From Phenylobacterium sp. CCH9-H3 (GTDB lineage Bacteria > Pseudomonadota > Alphaproteobacteria > Caulobacterales > Caulobacteraceae): a DNA stretch of 55,235 nt. Under the pieces are notes generated by a model, which ran no database searches, was not told where the DNA came from, and saw only the letters and a program-made list of their open reading frames with translations. Below, in pieces: positions 1 through 8,237 of this stretch; positions within the stretch are counted from its first letter, which is position 1; each line of letters begins with the position of its first letter. The stretch covers positions 1 through 55,235 of the forward strand of contig NZ_LSJI01000206.1 of NCBI RefSeq assembly GCF_001557235.1, given 5' to 3'. Position numbers and translations under genes: made by a program.

Positions 1-1216
1 CCGCGAGCAGGCCGTCGGGCCTGAGCAGGGCCGCCATGTCGTCGATGACCGCCTCGGGCGAGAGCCCGGGAGCCCCCGCCATATAGGCCTGGGCGCGCGC
101 CAGATCGTCGCCGTCCAGCAGACCGAGGGCCTGGGCCGCCGGCGGGGCTTCGCGCGACCAGGCCGCCCAGGCGAGACGCTCGATGCCGAAGGCTGACCCG
201 GCCTGCGCCAGCCGCTCCTCGGAGGAGCCGTCCAGCAGCCGCCGCTCCAGGAACCGCCGGGCGGCGAGCGCCTGGGCCAGGGCGGCCGAAGGCGTTTCGC
301 CTGCGCATTCGCCCAGGACCAGGGCCGCCCGGTCGCCGTCCACGCAGAGGGCCTGGAAGGCCCCCGGCGGCGGCGCGCCCAGCATCCGAGCGGCAACGGC
401 GGCACCCGCGGCCCCGCTGACTGACAGCGGCGGGAAGGCCGTCTCGCGGTAGGCGGCGGCGCTGGCCGCTTCGTCCCGCTCGCGGTCGCGGCGGGAGAGC
501 TCATGCCGCGCGCGCGCCAGCCGGCCCGCGACACTGGTGCGCATCAGCCGCACCGCCAGGGCCAGGTCGCGGGTCTCGCGGATGGCGAAGCCTTCCACGT
601 CGTCGGCCGGGGCGTCGGCGCGGATGGCGGCGATGGTGACGCTGTTGCGGGCGAGCTCGCGCACGATCAGGCGGGCGATCGTCAGCGCCAGCGCCAGGCC
701 GATCAGGCCGGCCCCCGCCACGAGGATGAGGATCAGCCGCTGCAGATCCCGCATCCGCGCGAACATCGGCTCGGCGTCGATCTGGGCGATCACGAAGCCA
801 CCCTGGGCGATGGGAGCCAGGCCCGTGGCGCGACGCTGGCCCGAGGCGTCGGCGCCGAGGGGCGCGGCCGTCGGGCGCTGCGGCGCCTCGAACGTCCCGG
901 GCCCTTGCGCGGAGGGCGGGCCGGCGATCTGCACCGTCCGACCGGCGGGGGTGACGAGGTAAAGCCCCATCAGCCCCTCCACCCGGCGCGCGGCCTCGCG
1001 CAGGCCAGCGGCCCGCACAGGATCGGACAGGGCGTGCGCTAGGTCGTCGGCGACGTCGGCGAAGGCGGCCGTGGTCACCGCCGCGGCGATGGCCTGGTTG
1101 GCGAGCCCCCGCTCGGCCTCGGCTCGCTCCCAGGCGTAGAGCAGCGCGCCATTGACGCCGGCCAGCAGCAGGAACAGGGGCGCCACCAGCAGCAGGAAGG
1201 TGCGGCGGATGCTCAT
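1..1216 (-). CDS. Membrane sensor with degenerate PP2C/SpoIIE-like domain (partial, runs off window)
   Basis: I translated this frame directly from the reverse strand; it is open to the window edge, so about 405 residues are visible and the C-terminus is missing. A first membrane segment lies near residues 5-26, an extracytoplasmic stretch follows to about 158, and a second membrane segment spans about 160-186, followed by a linker with HAMP-like character. Around residues 280-325 the sequence lines up with the SpoIIE/PP2C core, but the GGD metal motif is absent and the GDVSGKG motif reads GECAGET, so I infer a catalytically dead or altered phosphatase. The ATG overlaps the stop of the preceding cNMP-binding-like gene as ATGA, so it is the last visible gene of a four-gene operon. 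The membrane topology is seen clearly; the phosphatase kinship is a weaker pattern match. Confidence 0.7.
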   Translation of the reverse strand, partial: MSIRRTFLLLVAPLFLLLAGVNGALLYAWERAEAERGLANQAIAAAVTTAAFADVADDLAHALSDPVRAAGLREAARRVEGLMGLYLVTPAGRTVQIAGPPSAQGPGTFEAPQRPTAAPLGADASGQRRATGLAPIAQGGFVIAQIDAEPMFARMRDLQRLILILVAGAGLIGLALALTIARLIVRELARNSVTIAAIRADAPADDVEGFAIRETRDLALAVRLMRTSVAGRLARARHELSRRDRERDEAASAAAYRETAFPPLSVSGAAGAAVAARMLGAPPPGAFQALCVDGDRAALVLGECAGETPSAALAQALAARRFLERRLLDGSSEERLAQAGSAFGIERLAWAAWSREAPPAAQALGLLDGDDLARAQAYMAGAPGLSPEAVIDDMAALLRPDGLLA

Positions 1217-1596
1217 GCCGGCCCCGCCAGGTCGCGCAGGCCGACCACGAACTCCGGGCACTCGCGGGCGATGGTGAAAACGTGCGGCTTGGCGATCACC
1301 AGGGCCTCCAGGCCCTCCGGTCCCGCCACATAGTCCGCCCGCGCCGCCAGGCCGAACAGCAGGCCGGGGGCGTCGAAGACCACGGGCGCCGGCGCGCCGG
1401 CGGTCTCGGCGCCGCCCGCGGCGACCACGAAGAGCGCCTCGCCGACCGTCCCCGCCGGGATCACCAGCTTGCTTGGGGCGAAGGCGCGCGGCCGGGCGTG
1501 GCGCGCGATCAGCAGCAGCTCAGCGTCCTCCAGCCGCAGGAACGGTCCGGCGGCGCGGAGCAGGAACAGGCGGTCGACGACATCGGGACCGATCAT
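1213..1596 (-). CDS. Small cyclic-nucleotide-binding-like (CRP-fold) protein
   Basis: A 127-residue protein with no membrane segment and no DNA-binding domain. The order of hydrophobic and glycine positions (LFLLRAAGPFLRL, then LVIPAGTVGEALFVVAAGG at about 43-62) resembles the N-terminal half of a cyclic-nucleotide-binding beta roll. I do not see a clear phosphate-binding cassette with its Arg, so ligand binding is uncertain. It overlaps its upstream neighbour by 4 bases and its downstream neighbour by 4, so co-translation is likely. Some NTT transporters with HEAT repeats are known to carry a C-terminal cNMP-binding domain; here that domain appears to be a separate polypeptide encoded in the same operon as the transporter, which supports the assignment. 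Confidence 0.65.
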   Translation of the reverse strand: MIGPDVVDRLFLLRAAGPFLRLEDAELLLIARHARPRAFAPSKLVIPAGTVGEALFVVAAGGAETAGAPAPVVFDAPGLLFGLAARADYVAGPEGLEALVIAKPHVFTIARECPEFVVGLRDLAGPA

Positions 1597-2693
1597 GCCG
1601 CGCGCTCCTGCAGTTCCCCGTGCGCCGGGGCGGCGAGGTCCCGCCAGGCCGCCGCAAGGCCGGGATCGGCGGCGATGCGGGCCGCCAGCAAGCTCATGGC
1701 GCGATGCTCCAGCCGCGCCTCCAGGCCGTCGTCCCTGGGCGTCCAGACGACACGACCGGCGCCGTCTGCGACCAGTGTCACCGGCGCTGCGGGCGGGAGG
1801 GCCGCCTCAAGCCGGGCGGCGTTGCGGGCGCGGTCCAGCGCGAGCGTGTCGCTCCAGGCGCGACGCATCAGCTCGATCAGGTGGGTGGCCAGGTCCTCCA
1901 GCGCCTCGCGCAGCCGCGAGACCTCGCGCGGGCCGGCGATGCGGGCCGGCGGCGAGCGGTCGCCGGCGGCGATCCGCAGGGCATCGGCCTTGAGCCCCTC
2001 GATCGGCAGGGCCACCCAGCGGACGATCAGGAACGTCACCAGCGCCGAAGCCACGAGCGAGGCCACGCCGATCAGGGCGCTGGCGAAGAGGGCGTTCTGG
2101 GTCGCCACCTCGATCACCGAGATGTTCACGTCGGCGCCAGCGGTGGCCACGATGCGGCCGTCGCGGCTGCGGATCGGCGCTGCGGCGGTCTTCAGCAGCC
2201 CCCACTGTTCCTGGAACTCGATGGGCGAGACGTAGATCGCGCCGTCCGTGGTGGTCCGGCGCAGGCCGGCGCGCGTCTCGGCGGTCAGCTCGTCCTCCGA
2301 GCCGATCAGCGAATGCTCCTCGCCCTCGGTGGAGTCCAGGACGTAGACCACGTCCTTCAGGCCGCCCAGGACCTGGGAATAGAGATAGGTCAGGCCGAGC
2401 TCGCGCCGGATGCGGCGCATGGGCTCCACGTTGCGCCGATACTGCGGCATCTCCTCCACCGCCTCGGCGGGCGCCCGCACCAGGGCGGCGCGGATCAGGA
2501 AGTCATGGTCCGCCGGGTCGATCAGGGCGCCGGTCAGCGCGCTGGTGGTGATCAGCTTGCGCGAGAAGCCGTCCAGGATGGTGTCGTATAGGCGATTGTA
2601 GACCAGCGCCCCCAGGGCGAGGGCCAGCACCAGGATCGCGGGCGTGATGGTCCGCCACAGCAGCGTCTTGATGGGGATCCCGTCAGGCCGCAT
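1593..2693 (-). CDS. Two-pass membrane sensor protein with HAMP-like region, no output domain
   Basis: This 366-residue protein has a membrane segment at about 13-33, an extracytoplasmic domain to about 200, a second membrane segment at about 205-228 and a HAMP-like region after it. The remaining C-terminal 85 residues show no catalytic motif. The extracytoplasmic domain follows the same plan as that of the divergent phosphatase at 5435-7072: a YLYSQ/YVYT strand, a serine-rich middle and a GADV motif just before the second membrane helix (TAGADVNISV here, VVGADVDLAM there). It starts 11 bases inside the end of the transporter gene and overlaps the next gene by 4 bases. I infer a signal-receiving partner for the transporter and the phosphatases. 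The exact ligand cannot be read from the sequence. Confidence 0.75.
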   Translation of the reverse strand: MRPDGIPIKTLLWRTITPAILVLALALGALVYNRLYDTILDGFSRKLITTSALTGALIDPADHDFLIRAALVRAPAEAVEEMPQYRRNVEPMRRIRRELGLTYLYSQVLGGLKDVVYVLDSTEGEEHSLIGSEDELTAETRAGLRRTTTDGAIYVSPIEFQEQWGLLKTAAAPIRSRDGRIVATAGADVNISVIEVATQNALFASALIGVASLVASALVTFLIVRWVALPIEGLKADALRIAAGDRSPPARIAGPREVSRLREALEDLATHLIELMRRAWSDTLALDRARNAARLEAALPPAAPVTLVADGAGRVVWTPRDDGLEARLEHRAMSLLAARIAADPGLAAAWRDLAAPAHGELQERAA

Positions 2694-5325
2694 AGGCGCG
2701 ATCGTCCCGGGCTTTCAGCATCGTCAAGGCGAGGTCCGGATAGCGGGTGGCCGCCTCCTCGATGTCCGCGCGCGCGATCCAGTAGGAGCGGTCCCCGAGC
2801 CGCAGCTCCACAGGCTTTCGGCCGGCGGGCTCGGGCGTGGCGCGCGCGGCCAGGGCTGTCTGGGCGTCGATGGAAGCTGCGGCGAAGTCTGGCGTGGCGC
2901 GGACGGCCTCCACCAGGTCCACCGCGGTAGGCCGCGCCGCGGCCTCCAGTCCCAGAAGGCTCGCGAAGCTGTCCCGGAAGAGCGGCGGGAGGTCCGGCTT
3001 CAGGCCCGGCCGCACGGCGGCGGCCAGCTCATCCGGCGGCACGAGGTCGCGCAGGGCCTGGGCGGCCGCCACGGCCTCGAAACCGTGGTCATCCGCCACC
3101 GCGGCCGTCAGCAGCGCGATCAGTTCGCCCGCGCCGGTCCCGGCGGCGGCCTTGCCGGAGACCAGGGGCTCCAGCCGCCCCCAGGTGGCCGCATCCACAC
3201 CGCTCGCGATCGCCTCGACCGCGTTGGCGCGCACCTTCGGATTGGCCGAATGCAGCGAGACGATGAGGAGGTCGAAGTCCGGCAGCAGGCCGCCGAGGGC
3301 CAGAAGCTCGAGCGTGAAGTCCACCGACTCGGCGATCCGCTGGCGGTAGGTCTCGGCCAGCAGGCGCAGCGCCGGGGAACGGTCCGCATCGGCGGCGAGC
3401 CGCTCGGCCACGGCCAGGCGCCGCGCCGTCTCGTCCAGCTCCTCACGCACCAGCCGGTCCAGCTGCGAGACGAACTGGGCGTGGGAAAGCGTGCTGAGGG
3501 CGCGCGCGGCGACGGCCCGGGCGCGGTAGGGCGTACGGTAGTTGGCCAGCGCCTGCATCAGGCGCGGGATGGCCGCCTCGCCCAGGTCCGCGAGCATGGC
3601 CTCAGTCGCACGCAGTTCCCGGGGACTGAGCTGTGCGGCGGCGGCCAGGACCTGCGGGATCGCTTCAACGTCGCCGATGGCGGCCAGCAGGTTCAGGATG
3701 GTCGCGCGGCTGGCTCGGTCCATCGCCGGCAGGTTGCGCACCAGCGGCCCGACCAGGCCGATGTCGCCCGGCCCAACCACGCTGGTGAGCGCCTGAAGGG
3801 CGTATTTGCGGACGGTGGGCGACGGATCCGACAGCTTGGCGGCGAAGTCCTCGGTGGCCTGGGACGCCTCAGGCTCCCCGCCGATGTCGTATGTCGTGCG
3901 CCGGCCTCCCCGACGATGCAGCAGGGCGCGGGCGGCGGCGGCCGCGCCGGAATCGGCTTCCCCCGCCTTCCGGCGTAGCAGGTCCGTCGCCGCCGCGTCG
4001 AACTGCGGGGCGTGCAGATCCGGATCGCCGAAGTTCAGCCACCCGCGGCGCATGTTAGCCTCCATGGCGGCGGGGTAGTAATGGCGTAGCGCCACCACGA
4101 CCACGATCAGTGTGGCCCCTAGCAGCACGCCGATCCCCGACAGCTCGCGCATGTCGGCGTTCTTGGCCGCCAGCAGCAGAAAGCCGCCGGCCAACAGGCT
4201 GGCGAGCGGCTCGCAGAGGCCTTCAACCACCGTCCGGAACGGACGCTTCACCTGCGACGGCGTCGCGTTGAAGAGCAGGTTCTGGTTGTTGTACTCGATG
4301 GAGGTCAGGACGCCGTGATAGGCGAAGAAGGCCGCCAGCGCCGCCGTCGTTCCGCCCGCCAGGAAGAAGTAGGCGAAGACCGCAAAGTAGGTCACCGGCA
4401 GGATCAGGGCGACGTTCCGGACGCCGACCCGCGTCACCAGCCGGTTGAAGACGAACAGGCAGACGACGAGGTTGAAGATGCTGGCGCCCGCGTACAGCCG
4501 GCCGAACAAGGCGGCGAGCTCGGCCTCGCTCCGGCCCGCCTGCAGCACCGTGGAGTACTGGTACTCCGCCAAGTTGGTCATGAGCAGGGTGACAAACAGC
4601 GTCAGCACCAGGGTCACCGCATAGGGCGACGTGCGGAAGGCGCGGGCCACCTGGCCCAACTGGCGCAGCACGCCGGTGTCGTCGCCGTCGAGGTCGGCGT
4701 CGCTGTCGGCGATCCGCTGCCAACGCCGGCGCAGCAGCAGCGCCACGGGCGCTGTTGCAAGAGCCACCGCGGCCCAGACCAACAGGAAGGCGTGCATCGG
4801 CAGGACGGCCGCGAACAAGCTCACGATTAGGGCGCCGATGGTGGTGCCCAACGCGCAGAAGGCGGCGAACAGCGGGAACAGCCGCTTGGCGTCCTGGATG
4901 TCGAAGTAGGCGTCCGTGAAGTTCCAGAACAGCGAGTAGAGCGCGATGTACCACATGGCGAGGTACAGCTTCAGGACGTAGTAGAGCCCGGTCTGGAACG
5001 GCTCGGGCGGCCCGATCTGGATCAGCGCCCACAGGATCGCCCCGCCGCCGATCAGCGCCGCCAGCGTCACGTCCACCACGTGGTCGATGGAGAAGCGGAC
5101 CAGCAGAAACGAGAAGATCGCCGTGTAGACCAGCATCACCGCGGGGGTGAGCAGGAAGATCACCGGCAGCTTGTCGGGCCCCACGTGGGTGAGGAACGCC
5201 GCATCGCCGGCCGCGAACCCGATGCCCATGCCGGTCTGCAGCAACAGGCCGAACAGGCCGAACTGCAGCAGCTTCGGCCACTCGCCGCGCTCGACCCGGA
5301 ACAGGCGATTCAACAGGTCCTGCAC
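2683..5325 (-). CDS. ADP/ATP-translocase-like (NTT-type) MFS transporter with C-terminal HEAT repeats
   Basis: An 880-residue protein. Residues 1 to about 430 hold around twelve hydrophobic helices and resemble the NTT nucleotide transporter branch of the major facilitator superfamily. Residues about 480-760 are alpha-helical repeats of HEAT type (for example PSPTVRKYALQALTSVVG and NPKVRANAVEAIASGV). NTT proteins were first known from intracellular parasites and plastids for ATP/ADP exchange. HEAT-bearing relatives also occur in free-living bacteria, where the substrate is unknown. It is the first gene of a leftward operon with a HAMP-type sensor, a cNMP-binding-like protein and a degenerate PP2C sensor, and is divergent from a full PP2C sensor. 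The start is 110 bases from that gene. The architecture is clear from the sequence; nucleotide transport is only a family-based guess. Confidence 0.8.
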   Translation of the reverse strand: MQDLLNRLFRVERGEWPKLLQFGLFGLLLQTGMGIGFAAGDAAFLTHVGPDKLPVIFLLTPAVMLVYTAIFSFLLVRFSIDHVVDVTLAALIGGGAILWALIQIGPPEPFQTGLYYVLKLYLAMWYIALYSLFWNFTDAYFDIQDAKRLFPLFAAFCALGTTIGALIVSLFAAVLPMHAFLLVWAAVALATAPVALLLRRRWQRIADSDADLDGDDTGVLRQLGQVARAFRTSPYAVTLVLTLFVTLLMTNLAEYQYSTVLQAGRSEAELAALFGRLYAGASIFNLVVCLFVFNRLVTRVGVRNVALILPVTYFAVFAYFFLAGGTTAALAAFFAYHGVLTSIEYNNQNLLFNATPSQVKRPFRTVVEGLCEPLASLLAGGFLLLAAKNADMRELSGIGVLLGATLIVVVVALRHYYPAAMEANMRRGWLNFGDPDLHAPQFDAAATDLLRRKAGEADSGAAAAARALLHRRGGRRTTYDIGGEPEASQATEDFAAKLSDPSPTVRKYALQALTSVVGPGDIGLVGPLVRNLPAMDRASRATILNLLAAIGDVEAIPQVLAAAAQLSPRELRATEAMLADLGEAAIPRLMQALANYRTPYRARAVAARALSTLSHAQFVSQLDRLVREELDETARRLAVAERLAADADRSPALRLLAETYRQRIAESVDFTLELLALGGLLPDFDLLIVSLHSANPKVRANAVEAIASGVDAATWGRLEPLVSGKAAAGTGAGELIALLTAAVADDHGFEAVAAAQALRDLVPPDELAAAVRPGLKPDLPPLFRDSFASLLGLEAAARPTAVDLVEAVRATPDFAAASIDAQTALAARATPEPAGRKPVELRLGDRSYWIARADIEEAATRYPDLALTMLKARDDRAYAA

Positions 5326-5361
5326 GCAATCCCCCGCCGCGGCCGCGCCGCTCGCACCGCG

Positions 5362-5390
5362 TTAACGACCACCCGCTAATTTTCTATAGA
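5362..5390 (+). promoter_or_regulatory. Candidate promoter for the SpoIIE-type phosphatase gene
   Basis: The 109-base gap between two divergent genes contains TTAACG at 5362-5367 and TATAGA at 5385-5390, separated by exactly 17 bases. It is the only AT-rich patch in the gap, so it may also serve the leftward operon. The assignment rests on spacing and hexamer likeness alone. Confidence 0.4.
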
Positions 5391-5434
5391 CTAGCTTTGA
5401 TTTCCCGAACGCTCCCATAGGTTGCCCCAGCGCG

Positions 5435-7072
5435 ATGAACGAGCCCGCCGCAGACCAGGCCGCGCGCCGCCGGCGGTTCGGGCTGAAGACCCAACTGCTT
5501 CTCCTGCTGTTCACGCTGAGCCTGATCTCGGCCGCCGCCTACTCGGTCGTGCTCTACAGCATCGATCGGCGCGAGATCATCGATGGCATCGACGGGCGGC
5601 TGAAGACGGCCGTGCTGGCCGTGAACGAGATCGTACCGGACGAGTATCATGCCCGCATCGTCGGCCCGGACTCGATCCCCGAGGCCGAGTACCGCCTGCT
5701 CCAGTACCGGCTCTCGCGCTTCGCGGCCCGCGCCGACCTGGTCTACGTCTATACCTACATGCGGTTCGGCGACGAGATCCGCACAGTGTCCACCAGCGCC
5801 ACCCCACGCGAGATCGAGCGCCGGGCGGAGATTCCCTTCTTCACGCTCTACGACACGGCCCCGAAGACGCTGCACCGCGCGTTCGACGACGGCCAGATGC
5901 GGTTCGACGAGTACAGCGACTCCTTCGGCCGCTTCCGCTCGATCTACCTGCCCGTCCGCGGCGTGGACGAACGGACCTATGTGGTCGGCGCCGACGTCGA
6001 CTTGGCCATGGTGCAGCAGCGGCTGATCCGAGCGCTGCAGATGTCGGTGGGCGTGGGCGCCGTGATGTTCGCGCTCTCCATGGCCCTCGGCTGGCTGCTG
6101 GTCGACCGCATCGTCGGGCCCCTGCTCCGTCTTACCGAATTCACCCGCAACATGGGCCAGCGCAACTTCCAGCCCGACGAGCGCGAACTGGCGGCCATGA
6201 ACGCCATCAGCCGCCGCCGGCCCGATGAAGTGGGCAGCCTGGCCGAGGCCATGACGGCCATGATCGCCCGCCTGCAGCGCTACCTCCTGGAAATGGAGCA
6301 GGCCACCGCCGCCCGCGAGCGGGTCGAGGGCGAGCTCTCCGCCGCCCGCGACATCCAGGTGGGCATGCTGCCCCGCACCTTCCCGCCGTTCCCCGAGCGG
6401 CGCGACGTGGACGTCTTCGCCCTGCTGGAATCGGCCAAGCACGTGGGTGGCGATCTCTATGACTACGCCTTGATCGACGAGAACCGGCTGTTCTTCGTGG
6501 TGGGCGACGTCTCCGGCAAGGGCGTACCGGCCGCCCTGTTCATGGCCATGACGACGACCCTCTTCAAGGCGACAGCCCTGACGGCGAACTCGACGGGCGA
6601 GATCATGGCCCGGGTGAACGCCGAGCTGTCGCGCGACAACGCCCAGGAGATGTTCGTCACCGCCTTCAGCGGCATCCTGGACCTGCGGACCGGGGGAGTG
6701 GAGTACTCGGACGGCGGCCACGAGGCGCCGTTCGTGCGGCGCGCCGACGGGTCGGTCTCCCGGCTGCCGAAGCTGAAGGGCATGGCGCTGGGCGTGATCG
6801 GCGACGCGCCGTTCGAGACGGGCCATTTCCAGCTATCGCCCGGCGACGCCCTGATCCTGTTCACCGACGGGGTGTCGGAGGCCGCCAACGCCGACGACGA
6901 CCTCTACACCACGGCCCGCATCGAGCGGGCCCTGGCCACGGCCCGCGCCGAAACCGACGCCCGCCACCTGGCCGAGGGCCTGGCGCAGGACGTCCGCGTC
7001 TTCGTCGGCGCCACCCCCCAGTCCGACGACATCGCCATCCTCGTGGTGCGGTACGAGGGGGCCAAGAGATAG
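5435..7072 (+). CDS. HAMP sensor / SpoIIE-type PP2C serine phosphatase
   Basis: A 545-residue RsbU-like protein that should dephosphorylate a phosphoserine protein, classically an anti-sigma-factor antagonist. Membrane segments lie at about 19-43 and 210-230. Between them is an extracytoplasmic sensor domain, after them a HAMP region and a coiled stretch (about 285-310), and then the PP2C domain. Catalytic motifs are intact: GGD near residue 337, GDVSGKG near 356, TDGVSEA near 478 and SDDIAILVV near the end. It is divergent from the NTT/HEAT operon, and its sensor domain resembles that operon's HAMP-type sensor protein. No anti-sigma factor or STAS-domain partner is visible in the window. The ATG is placed by the intact N-terminal membrane segment. 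Confidence 0.9.
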   Translation: MNEPAADQAARRRRFGLKTQLLLLLFTLSLISAAAYSVVLYSIDRREIIDGIDGRLKTAVLAVNEIVPDEYHARIVGPDSIPEAEYRLLQYRLSRFAARADLVYVYTYMRFGDEIRTVSTSATPREIERRAEIPFFTLYDTAPKTLHRAFDDGQMRFDEYSDSFGRFRSIYLPVRGVDERTYVVGADVDLAMVQQRLIRALQMSVGVGAVMFALSMALGWLLVDRIVGPLLRLTEFTRNMGQRNFQPDERELAAMNAISRRRPDEVGSLAEAMTAMIARLQRYLLEMEQATAARERVEGELSAARDIQVGMLPRTFPPFPERRDVDVFALLESAKHVGGDLYDYALIDENRLFFVVGDVSGKGVPAALFMAMTTTLFKATALTANSTGEIMARVNAELSRDNAQEMFVTAFSGILDLRTGGVEYSDGGHEAPFVRRADGSVSRLPKLKGMALGVIGDAPFETGHFQLSPGDALILFTDGVSEAANADDDLYTTARIERALATARAETDARHLAEGLAQDVRVFVGATPQSDDIAILVVRYEGAKR

Positions 7073-7148
7073 GTCTCCTTTGTCCCCGGGGACGCTCTGG
7101 GATCGTCGCCTCCACGCACGTGGCGCGGCTGACTTGCCGCCGCCTCGA

Positions 7149-7174
7149 AATATGATAGCTATTACTATCATATT
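7149..7174. promoter_or_regulatory. Perfect 26-bp palindromic operator candidate
   Basis: The arms AATATGATAG and CTATCATATT pair perfectly across a 6-base spacer (CTATTA). The site is an AT-rich island in a GC-rich genome and lies 22 bases upstream of the alcohol dehydrogenase start. Such a site fits a dimeric repressor of TetR, MarR or GntR type. No such regulator gene is next to it, so the binding protein must be encoded elsewhere. Confidence 0.7.
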
Positions 7175-7195
7175 GTAGTCCGATGGAGCCGCCCG

Positions 7196-8221
7196 ATGCG
7201 CGCCACTGTCTTCCGCGGCTCCGACCGCCTGCTGAGCGTCGAGACCGTTCCGGACCCGAAGCCCGGCGCCAACGAGGTGCTCCTGAAGGTTTGTCGCTGC
7301 GGCGTATGCGGGACCGATCTGCATCGCTCGGAACGCAATTTCGCGACGTTCCGGGAAGGCACGATCCCCGGCCACGAATTCTCGGGCGAGGTCGTCGAAG
7401 TCGGCAAGGGCGTCGAAGGCCTGAAGGTCGGCGACCTAGTGACGGCGCTGCCTTATCTGGGGTGCAACGCCTGTCTCGCCTGCCTGAGGGGCTATCCCGT
7501 GCATTGCGAGAAGACGGCGAACCTGGGCTCGGACGTTCCGGGCGCCTTCGCCGAGTACGTGGTGACAGGCGCGCCGTTCACCTTGAAGCTGCCCGGAGGC
7601 CTGACCCCCGACGACGGGGCCTTGGTCGAGCCCCTCGCAGTCGCCGTGCGCGCCGTCATCCGCGCCGGCGTCCGCCCCGGCTCCCGCGTACTGATCCTGG
7701 GCGCCGGTCCGATCGGCCTAGGGATCGCCTACTGGGCCAGGCGCGCCGGGGCCAGTCAGGTCGCGGTTCAGGCGCGGTCCCGTCGGCGCGCGGACTATGC
7801 CCGCCAGATGGGCGCGGACGTCTTCGTCTCCACCGTCGATGGCGAGGCGCCTCACGACACGGCCAGGGCGGCCATGGCCGAGGCTCCCGAGATCGTGTTC
7901 GAATGCGTCGGCTTGCCGGGCTCCATCGACCAGGCCATAGCGACCGTGGCCCCCCAGGGTAAGGTCGTGGTCGTGGGAGCCTGCATGGAGCCGGACCACT
8001 GGCTCCCCGTGCGGGGCCTGACCAAGGAAATCGATATCAGGTTCTCCATGGTCTACGATCGTGCCGAGTTCCAGACCGCCATCGACGCCCTCGACAGCGG
8101 AGCCGTGGAGCCGCGGACGATGGTCAGCGACATCGTGGGGCTGGACGCTCTGCCCGCGGCCATCCAGGCGCTTCGGGACGGCGCCGACCAGTGCAAGGTG
8201 ATGGTCGACCCCCGGGTTTAG
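7196..8221 (+). CDS. Zinc-dependent medium-chain alcohol dehydrogenase
   Basis: A 341-residue MDR-family NAD(P)-dependent dehydrogenase related to sorbitol and threonine dehydrogenases. The catalytic zinc motif CGVCGTDLH is near residue 37 and GHEFSGEV near 60. The structural zinc site is complete, with four cysteines in the C-x2-C-x2-C-x7-C pattern near residues 90-105. The nucleotide-binding GAGPIGLG motif is near 165. The substrate cannot be told from the sequence. The gene stands alone behind a perfect palindrome, which suggests it is regulated by a dimeric repressor or activator. The start ATG comes 21 bases after that site. Confidence 0.9.
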   Translation: MRATVFRGSDRLLSVETVPDPKPGANEVLLKVCRCGVCGTDLHRSERNFATFREGTIPGHEFSGEVVEVGKGVEGLKVGDLVTALPYLGCNACLACLRGYPVHCEKTANLGSDVPGAFAEYVVTGAPFTLKLPGGLTPDDGALVEPLAVAVRAVIRAGVRPGSRVLILGAGPIGLGIAYWARRAGASQVAVQARSRRRADYARQMGADVFVSTVDGEAPHDTARAAMAEAPEIVFECVGLPGSIDQAIATVAPQGKVVVVGACMEPDHWLPVRGLTKEIDIRFSMVYDRAEFQTAIDALDSGAVEPRTMVSDIVGLDALPAAIQALRDGADQCKVMVDPRV

Positions 8222-8237
8222 ACGGGCCGCCCGCCGG

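Noticed and set aside
5384..6826. Long reverse-strand frame of about 480 codons opposite the PP2C sensor gene
   Set aside because: His/Gly/Arg/Glu-rich composition without family likeness, fully antisense to a gene with intact catalytic motifs. It is a high-GC shadow.
7082..7093. GTCCCCGGGGAC palindrome after the PP2C gene as a terminator
   Set aside because: It has no loop and no T-run, so it cannot form a standard terminator hairpin.
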